From NCBI GenBank assembly GCA_020687485.1, contig JAJEQR010000030.1, positions 1 to 45,547 of the forward strand: 45,547 nucleotides of DNA. The letters run 5' to 3'. Position numbers and translations under genes: made by a program. The DNA comes from Hominifimenecus microfluidus (GTDB lineage Bacteria; Bacillota; Clostridia; Lachnospirales; Lachnospiraceae). The notes beneath the pieces were generated by a model. It made no database searches. It worked only from the letters and a program-made list of their open reading frames with translations, and was not told the DNA's origin. How positions within the stretch are numbered: the stretch's first letter is position 1; every line of letters begins with the position of its first letter. This document shows, piece by piece, positions 40,360 through 45,547 of this stretch.

Positions 40360-41607
40360 TTATTCCGGCACTACGATCTCACCGGCGATGGCGCAGGCGG
40401 CTGCCGTCGCGGGACTTGCCAGATAGATCTCAACCTTGGAGGTTCCCATACGGCCGAGAAAGTTGCGGTTGTTGGTCGCTACGACGCGCTCGCCGTCGGA
40501 AAGGATACCGCCGGTACGTCCGCAGCACAGACCACAGCCCGGGTGCGTGATGATAGCTCCTGCCTCGGAGAGAGTCTCCAGAGTTCCGTTCTCCAGCGCC
40601 TGCAGATAAATCTTGCGGCTGGCGGGAGTTACGATCAACTTTACAAAGGGAGCCACTTTCTTGCCCTTCAGGATCTCCGCCGCGCGCATCAGATCCTCCA
40701 GGCGTCCGTTCGTACAGGAGCCGATGAATACCTGATCGATCTTCGTGCCGGTAAGCTCGGAAGCCGGGCGGATCTTGTCTACCTGGGACGGACATGCCAG
40801 AACCGGCACGAAGTCTTCCGCGCGGTAGGTGATTTCACGTACATAGTGTGCATCCGCGTCTCCCACCAGATCCTTCATCTCATCGGTCAGCTCGACTTCG
40901 CAGTATTCCGCCGTCTTCTCATCCGGCGTGAAGAGTGCGCACTTTGCGCCGCACTCGATGGCCATGTTCGACATGGTCATGCGGCTGGCCACCGTCATGT
41001 TGGCTACCGTATCGCCGGTGAACTCCAGCGCCTGGTACGTCGCACCGTCTGCGCCCAGATCACCGATCAGGCGAAGGATGATATCCTTAGAGGTTACATT
41101 TTCCGGAAGCTTGCCGTTGATCGTAACCTTAATGGTCTCAGGAACCTTGATCCACATCGTTCCGGTTCCCAGGATACTAGCCATCTCGGTGTATCCGATA
41201 CCGGAAGAAAAAGCGCCTACACAACCGTAGGTTGTTGTATGGCTGTCGGTTCCGAATACGACGTTGCCGGGCTTTACATACCCTGCTTCTGTCATCAGCT
41301 GATGGCAGATTCCGTCGGAACGATGAACATTCTTCATGCCATACTTCGCGGCGAAGGCATTGCCCCGCTGAAAGTGACGCGTATCGTCAATCTGGCTGGC
41401 CGGTACGAGGTGATCGTAGATCAGAACAACTTTATCCGGATCCCAGAGCTTCGTAAAGCCCATCTCCTCGAACTTGTCCGCCACGAACGGAATAAAGATG
41501 TCATGAATCATCACACGATCCACATTTACGGTTACAATATCGCCGGGCTTTACATTCTCAATCCCAGTATTTCTCGAAATAATCTTCTCAATGATTGTCT
41601 TTCCCAT
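40360..41607 (-). CDS. Aconitase-superfamily large subunit (LeuC/HacA type), pair A
   Basis: The 415-residue protein belongs to the 3-isopropylmalate dehydratase/homoaconitase large-subunit family. Cluster-ligand motifs FIGSCTNGRLEDL and HPGCGLCCGRTGG and substrate motifs DSHTTTYG and SRMTMSNMAIE are intact. It needs the small subunit encoded 15 bases upstream and a [4Fe-4S] cluster. Known substrates of the family include 3-isopropylmalate, homocitrate and related hydroxy-diacids, and sequence alone does not choose between them. No leuA or leuB gene is in the window. A ribosome site (GGAGGGG) precedes the ATG. Confidence 0.9.
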   Translation of the reverse strand: MGKTIIEKIISRNTGIENVKPGDIVTVNVDRVMIHDIFIPFVADKFEEMGFTKLWDPDKVVLIYDHLVPASQIDDTRHFQRGNAFAAKYGMKNVHRSDGICHQLMTEAGYVKPGNVVFGTDSHTTTYGCVGAFSSGIGYTEMASILGTGTMWIKVPETIKVTINGKLPENVTSKDIILRLIGDLGADGATYQALEFTGDTVANMTVASRMTMSNMAIECGAKCALFTPDEKTAEYCEVELTDEMKDLVGDADAHYVREITYRAEDFVPVLACPSQVDKIRPASELTGTKIDQVFIGSCTNGRLEDLMRAAEILKGKKVAPFVKLIVTPASRKIYLQALENGTLETLSEAGAIITHPGCGLCCGRTGGILSDGERVVATNNRNFLGRMGTSKVEIYLASPATAAACAIAGEIVVPE

Positions 41608-41622
41608 AATGTCCGTCCCCTC

Positions 41623-42117
41623 CTAATCCAGACCGTTGCGCTTGCGCATGGCCTTTACCAGACCGCCGGCGTTAATGATGTCCAGCAGGTTCTGCGGCAG
41701 AGACGCGATCGGGAACTCCTTGCCGTTCGCCACGATCCTCTCTCCCATGGTGACCTCAATCTCGTCGCCTTCTTTTACCGCATCGTGCAGGTCGCCGTTC
41801 TCGATCAGAAGAAGTCCGTTATTAATGGAGTTGCGGAAGAAAATCCGTGCGAAGGACTTCGCGATGACTGCTCTGATGCCGAGAGCCTTGATGATCTCAG
41901 GTGCCTGCTCACGAGAAGAGCCGCAGCCGAAGTTCTTACCGGCTACGATAACATCGCCGGGCTGAATCTGTGCGGCAAGCTCCGGGCGGAGCGGGGAAAA
42001 TCCGTATTGTTTCATATCGTCTATGGTCTTTAATGCCAGGTACTCGGTCGGTATGATGATATCGGTGTCGATGTCATCGCCCAGGACCCATACTCTGGCG
42101 GTAAATGTTTCTGACAT
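41623..42117 (-). CDS. Aconitase-superfamily small subunit (LeuD type), pair A
   Basis: The ATG at 42117 (164 residues, MSETFTARVWVLGDDIDTD) follows CAGGAGG. The longer frame lacks a site. Swivel-domain motifs DDIDTDIIIPTEYL, AGKNFGCGSSREQAP and FARIFFRNSINNG define the LeuD-type subunit that closes over the active site. It precedes its large subunit, the reverse of the usual leuCD order. The 111-base gap from the pair B large-subunit gene holds two copies of CTGTAAAATT and a small GCACAG/CTGTGC inverted repeat, but no convincing promoter. Confidence 0.9.
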   Translation of the reverse strand: MSETFTARVWVLGDDIDTDIIIPTEYLALKTIDDMKQYGFSPLRPELAAQIQPGDVIVAGKNFGCGSSREQAPEIIKALGIRAVIAKSFARIFFRNSINNGLLLIENGDLHDAVKEGDEIEVTMGERIVANGKEFPIASLPQNLLDIINAGGLVKAMRKRNGLD

Positions 42118-42228
42118 TGTTATCCTCCTGATTAATCGTATGTGCACAGGTTACTTTATTCTGTGCTGGCGAACTTCCTGATTTCCTGTTAATCCTGTTA
42201 TCTGAAATTTTACAGTTTGTCAGGAATT

Positions 42229-43479
42229 TTACAGCTTATCAGCCGTTGTGATCTCGCCCTTAATGGCGCTCGCGGTGACAGTTGCCGCGCTTGCCAGGTA
42301 TACTTTGGAATCCGGATGTCCGGCACGTCCCTTGAAGTTTCTGGTTCCGGTGCTGATCAGGGTCTCGCCTGCGCCGATGACGCCCTGGCAGCTGCCCCAG
42401 CAGACACTGCAGTTCGCGTTCATCACGATAGCTCCTGCCTCCATAAAGGTTTGGATAATTCCTTCCTTAATGGCAGCTTCATAGACTTCGTTGCTGGCCG
42501 GTACTACCAGGAAGCGAACCAGCGGATGTACCTTTCTGCCGCGGATCAGGTCTGCGCCGACACGCAGATCGCTAAGTCTGCCGTTGTTGCAGGAACCCAG
42601 GAATGCTTCGTCGATCTTTACGCCGAGAGCTTCCTTTGCAGGAATTACATCGTCCACGAAATCGGGACGGGCAACGATCGGTTCAATGGTAGCCAGATCG
42701 ATATCATACTCAGCGGCAAAGACAGCATCCTCATCGCTCTTGAAGCAGTGCTTCGGCTCACGACCGCGGGCATGCAGATAATCCAGCGCGATATCATCGA
42801 CTTCCATAAGGGCCGTCTTCGCGCCGGCCTCTACGCAGAGGTTGCACATAGAAATACGATCATCCATCGTCAGGTTCTTCATACCGTCGCCGACAAATTC
42901 CATGGCCATGTAGCTGGCTCCGGCTGCGCCGATCTTTCCGATGATTGTAAGGATCAGGTCACGGGCATATACACCCTCTCTCAGCTTGCCGGTCAGGTTG
43001 AAACGAATCGTCTCCGGAACCAGGAGCCAGGATTTGCCGGTTACCATCGCGTAAAGGTAATCCGTACAGCCAACGCCGGTACCGAATGCGCCAAGCGCAC
43101 CATAGGCGCAGGTATGGCTGTCCGCGCCGAAGATCAGTTCACCGGGACGTACATAATTCTCCATCATGATCTGATGGCAGACGCCCTTGCCTTCCCAGAA
43201 GTCAATACCGTGTTCTCTTGCAAAGTCGCGCATCTTCTTATGAGAAGCTGCTGTCTTCGGACTATCCGAAGGAATGTTATGATCAATGATCCATACCAGC
43301 TTCTTCACATCCGCGATATGCGGATTCTTTAGTTTATTATTGTACATGTCAATGGTCAGATGTGTTGTTCCGTCGTTGCTCATCAGACGGTCCAGCTCTA
43401 CGGTATGGATATCTCCGGCCTTTACGCTGTCAACTCCGGCAGCAGCCGCAATAATCTTCTCTGCAATCGTCATTCCCAT
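42229..43479 (-). CDS. Aconitase-superfamily large subunit, pair B
   Basis: The 416-residue protein is a distant paralogue of the pair A large subunit. It keeps DSHTCAYGALGAF and two cluster-Cys motifs, but reads LGSCNNGRLSDL where pair A has SCTNG, and NANCSVCWGSC where pair A has HPGCGLCCG. These active-site changes suggest a different substrate, perhaps a 2,3-dimethylmalate- or citraconate-type hydroxyacid as in DmdA-like enzymes, which is inference. GGAGG precedes the ATG two bases after the small-subunit stop. Confidence 0.85.
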   Translation of the reverse strand: MGMTIAEKIIAAAAGVDSVKAGDIHTVELDRLMSNDGTTHLTIDMYNNKLKNPHIADVKKLVWIIDHNIPSDSPKTAASHKKMRDFAREHGIDFWEGKGVCHQIMMENYVRPGELIFGADSHTCAYGALGAFGTGVGCTDYLYAMVTGKSWLLVPETIRFNLTGKLREGVYARDLILTIIGKIGAAGASYMAMEFVGDGMKNLTMDDRISMCNLCVEAGAKTALMEVDDIALDYLHARGREPKHCFKSDEDAVFAAEYDIDLATIEPIVARPDFVDDVIPAKEALGVKIDEAFLGSCNNGRLSDLRVGADLIRGRKVHPLVRFLVVPASNEVYEAAIKEGIIQTFMEAGAIVMNANCSVCWGSCQGVIGAGETLISTGTRNFKGRAGHPDSKVYLASAATVTASAIKGEITTADKL

Positions 43480-43481
43480 GA

Positions 43482-43958
43482 TTACGCTTCCTCCTTATTC
43501 AAAGATGCGATCAGGCCGCCCTGATTCAGAATTTCCTGCATCTTCTCCGGCAGCTTTGTGCAGGCGAAAGTCTTATCGCCTGCCTGAATCGTACCTGCCA
43601 GAAGATCCAGTTCGATGTCGTCCCCATTTTCTACAGCGTCGTAAAGCTCTTTACAGACAATAACGGGCATTCCGATATTAATGGAGTTGCGGTAAAAAAT
43701 GCGGGCAAAGGACTTCGCAATGACTGCCTTAACACCCAGTGCCTTCAGGACGCTGGGCGCCTGCTCGCGAGAAGAACCGCAGCCGAAGTTGCTGCCGCCT
43801 ACAACGAAATCGCCCGGCTGTACGCGCTCTGCGAAGGTGGGGTCCTGAGACTCCATGGCATGACTCTTCATGTCATCGATTGTCGGCAGAAGCAGGTATT
43901 GGGAAGCGATGATCTGGTCGGTATCCAGATCATTATGAAATTTGAACACTTTTCCCAT
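43482..43958 (-). CDS. Aconitase-superfamily small subunit, pair B
   Basis: The 158-residue protein MGKVFKFHNDLDTDQIIAS... has GGSNFGCGSSREQAP and FARIFYRNSINIG, the LeuD-type swivel signatures. It is the first gene of the four-gene operon, with AGGAGG before the ATG and a leader of about 50 bases from the predicted promoter. A Crp/Fnr-type site lies upstream at the position expected for activation. Confidence 0.88.
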   Translation of the reverse strand: MGKVFKFHNDLDTDQIIASQYLLLPTIDDMKSHAMESQDPTFAERVQPGDFVVGGSNFGCGSSREQAPSVLKALGVKAVIAKSFARIFYRNSINIGMPVIVCKELYDAVENGDDIELDLLAGTIQAGDKTFACTKLPEKMQEILNQGGLIASLNKEEA

Positions 43959-44013
43959 GATGAGAATTCCTCCTTATGTTGGTTATGAACGTTTCTCTTT
44001 TTTGAATGATTTT

Positions 44014-44019
44014 ATCATA
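44014..44019 (-). promoter_or_regulatory. -10 box of the aconitase-family operon
   Basis: On the minus strand TATGAT (44019-44014), overlapping TAAAAT (44014-44009), lies before the operon. No good -35 hexamer is present 17 bases upstream, which fits an activator-dependent promoter. The predicted start is near 44007. Confidence 0.5.
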
Positions 44020-44040
44020 GCACAAACCCTTGCCATAAAA

Positions 44041-44056
44041 TGTATCATGTGATACA
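44041..44056. promoter_or_regulatory. Crp/Fnr-type operator
   Basis: TGTATCA-TG-TGATACA is a perfect 16-base palindrome of the Crp/Fnr family type (compare TTGAT-N4-ATCAA). Its centre (44048.5) is about 41.5 bases from the predicted start of the minus-strand operon, the classic class II activator position. It also lies about 85 bases before the divergent Crp/Fnr gene, the likely source of the protein that binds it. Confidence 0.7.
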
Positions 44057-44134
44057 ATCTTATAAATGTTATTATTTTTAAGTTAACATTATATTTTACT
44101 TTTTATTATTAAGTGGTTTCCGGGGGAGATTTTT

Positions 44135-44785
44135 ATGAATACCAAAGATTCCGTTTCTTCTATTGATCATTTTGCACCGGCCGCCGGCCTGCTCCGCTGG
44201 GCGGAAGCACAGCCGGGACGACGCTATGAGAATCAGGCGGTTATCTATCATTCCGGGGAGGACGCCGGTCAGTTCTACTGTCTGATCGATGGGAAGGTTC
44301 AGATCTATATGACTTCGCCGGAGGGGATCGAGAAAACAATCACGGTCTATCAGAACCATGCGCTGTTCGGAGAAGCCGCTTTCTTCGACGGAAGCCCGCG
44401 CACAACGTCCGCCCGTGCGCTGGTAGCTTCCCGTGTCGTTGTCATCGACCGGGAAAGCATCCTCACCTGCTTCCGGGAGCAGCCGGATCTGGCTCTTTCC
44501 ATGATCTGCTCGCTCTCCCGCAACGTCCGTATGCTTTCCACACAGATCAATGAGATTTCTTTTCTCCCGGCGGAACAGCGGCTGGCCCGCTTTCTGGTGG
44601 AAGAGTCCGGATACGGAGTGCGTCAGGTCTCTTATACGCACGAGGAAATCGGTTCCATGATCGGCAGCAGCCGCGTCACGGTCAGCCGGATTCTGCGGAC
44701 GTTTGCGGAGCAACGCCTGATCCGTACCAGTTATCGGAAGATTGAAGTGCTGCAGCCGGAGCAGCTAAGCAGCCTACTTCATTAA
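44135..44785 (+). CDS. Crp/Fnr family transcriptional regulator
   Basis: The 216-residue protein has an N-terminal cyclic-nucleotide-binding-like beta barrel. The phosphate-cassette region is FGEAAFFDGSPRTTSA (E80, R89), one residue shorter between Glu and Arg than in E. coli CRP, so the ligand may or may not be cAMP. No Cys cluster of the Fnr type is seen, arguing against a direct oxygen sensor. The C-terminal winged helix has the recognition region HEEIGSMIGSSRVTVSRILRTF (about 169-190). GGGGGAG precedes the ATG. It probably controls the divergent aconitase-family operon. Its last 12 bases overlap the 3' end of the convergent ytaF-like gene. Confidence 0.93.
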   Translation: MNTKDSVSSIDHFAPAAGLLRWAEAQPGRRYENQAVIYHSGEDAGQFYCLIDGKVQIYMTSPEGIEKTITVYQNHALFGEAAFFDGSPRTTSARALVASRVVVIDRESILTCFREQPDLALSMICSLSRNVRMLSTQINEISFLPAEQRLARFLVEESGYGVRQVSYTHEEIGSMIGSSRVTVSRILRTFAEQRLIRTSYRKIEVLQPEQLSSLLH

Positions 44786-45430
44786 TGCTGCCTGAAAAAT
44801 TCCGAAGAATCCGAGAGAAATCAGAAGTACGCCGCCGATCCAGGAATAATCCTTCTCTTTTGCGATCCGGCATCCAAGAAAATACCCCAGACGAATGGAA
44901 ATCAGACTGGCCAGAAAAAAGGCCGTAATTACTGCTCCGACAGATACATCGTTCATCGAGTACCCGACGCCGGCGGCAAAGCCGTCCAGTGACATCGCAA
45001 TCGTTAAAAGGATCGCTTCTCCCACTGACAGCGTACGGGAATCATCTTCATCCGCAGACAGCGGATCGCCGTATATATTCAGAATAATCCGCAGACCGCC
45101 CAGAGAAAGCATCAGATTTTTCTGGGGCTTCACATATTCCTTTCGCCAGCGGCGGATGCGAAAATCCACGGTCTTGTAGGTGCCGAGTGCGATCAGGATG
45201 ACACCGCTGCCGACTGCCAGAAGAGTTTCAGGAAAGTAATCTCCCAGAAACCGGCCGATAAAAAGCGCAGTTCCCAGAATCGCGCTGCCAAGTCCGCTAA
45301 TCAGAATTGTCAAGCCGAGGGAAATTCCAATGTGTCCGGCACCGTAAACCATACTGGCGGTCAAAAGGTCTGCAGAAAGCGCCAGAATCAGAAGCAAGGT
45401 TCCCAGGCAGGAACCAACATTTATATCCAT
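44774..45430 (-). CDS. YtaF/MntP-like integral membrane protein
   Basis: The 218-residue protein has about six hydrophobic segments. Two internally related halves each contain an Asp in a membrane segment (ALSADLLTASM near residue 20 and AMSLDGFAAGVGYSMN near residue 145), the hallmark of the YtaF/MntP (DUF204) family of manganese exporters and sporulation-associated membrane proteins. A charged cytoplasmic loop (about 90-135) separates the halves. The length and loop fit YtaF of spore-formers better than MntP. Transport activity is inferred from the family only. Confidence 0.88.
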   Translation of the reverse strand: MDINVGSCLGTLLLILALSADLLTASMVYGAGHIGISLGLTILISGLGSAILGTALFIGRFLGDYFPETLLAVGSGVILIALGTYKTVDFRIRRWRKEYVKPQKNLMLSLGGLRIILNIYGDPLSADEDDSRTLSVGEAILLTIAMSLDGFAAGVGYSMNDVSVGAVITAFFLASLISIRLGYFLGCRIAKEKDYSWIGGVLLISLGFFGIFQAALMK

Positions 45431-45479
45431 ACTAAGTTCTTCCTGTGACAGATCGTTCTTATATTCATTCTATGATGTT

Positions 45480-45514
45480 GGGGTCAAAAGGTTTTTTGAC
45501 CCCTTTGATACCAG
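45480..45514. repeat. GGGTCAAAA-type palindromic intergenic repeat (right copy)
   Basis: GGGGTCAAAA (45480-45489) and TTTTGACCCC (45494-45503) are perfect 10-base arms around a 4-base loop, followed by TTTGATACCAG. The left end of the window has the same arm sequence (GGGTCAAAAGG) with CTGGTATCA next to it. It may also end transcription in either direction. Confidence 0.65.
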
Positions 45515-45547
45515 ATTGCTACGTGCTTTGCACTCCCGCAATCTTCA

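Noticed and set aside
40222-42033. A 603-codon plus-strand frame opposite the aconitase-family genes
   Set aside because: It is a shadow of conserved LeuC/LeuD-type genes, has no ribosome site and shows no family features.
1-45547. The end palindromes as terminal inverted repeats of one large transposon
   Set aside because: No transposase or integrase is present, more than half of the span is core housekeeping genes, and the copies differ in internal structure.

Overview
The window looks like chromosome from an anaerobic, spore-lineage Firmicute, most likely a Lachnospiraceae-type Clostridium relative (inference). The clues are a TM1266-type iron-only hydrogenase regulator, a YlmC/YmxH sporulation protein, a YtaF-like membrane protein, type III pantothenate kinase, strong AGGAGG ribosome sites, and sigma-A promoters of the TTGACA/TATAAT type. 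No rRNA, tRNA, CRISPR array, transposase or phage gene was seen.

Region 1 (about 1-24,000) is accessory and is the most interesting part. Six plus-strand genes (161-9,221) encode five RCC1-repeat proteins and one Sel1-repeat protein. All six open with the same short N-terminal zinc ribbon, and four carry a second ribbon. A plus-strand AAA-ATPase-like/PD-(D/E)XK gene follows (9,275-10,990). A bidirectional terminator (11,056-11,086) separates this block from a convergent minus-strand operon (23,807 down to 11,161). In order of transcription that operon encodes an Hsp70-like ATPase, a long coiled-coil protein, a zinc-ribbon protein, an orphan 586-residue protein, a helical 450-residue protein, a 215-residue helical protein with an ESCRT-III-like look, an active classical AAA+ ATPase, a degenerate AAA+ paralogue, and a HerA/DUF87-type ATPase with two SWIM-like zinc fingers. 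The spacing is tight and one promoter (TTGACA-17-TAAAAT) with a palindrome at the start site drives it. I recognise no named system with this gene set. My working inference is a chaperone/ATPase machine paired with a family of swappable zinc-ribbon repeat adaptors.

Region 2 (24,000-27,340) holds small independent genes: DUF1294 membrane protein, SAM methyltransferase, a truncated small ORF abutting a palindromic element, a DegV lipid-binding protein, and an FMN-binding-like membrane-anchored protein.

Region 3 (27,356-39,334) is housekeeping. A metal/hydrogenase/NAD operon contains an M18 aminopeptidase, nadE, a TM1266 regulator, a His-rich CobW GTPase, a CobW-DUF1980 fusion and a 66-residue protein. 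Then come efp, nrdR-yqeG, ylmC, prfC and coaBC, with coaX divergent from coaBC.

Region 4 (39,500-45,547) contains a lone vWA protein and a four-gene operon of two aconitase-superfamily (LeuD/LeuC-type) enzyme pairs. A perfect Crp/Fnr-type palindrome sits upstream of that operon, next to the divergent Crp/Fnr regulator gene. A YtaF/MntP-like membrane protein overlaps the regulator tail to tail. GGGTCAAAA-type inverted repeats lie at both ends of the window.
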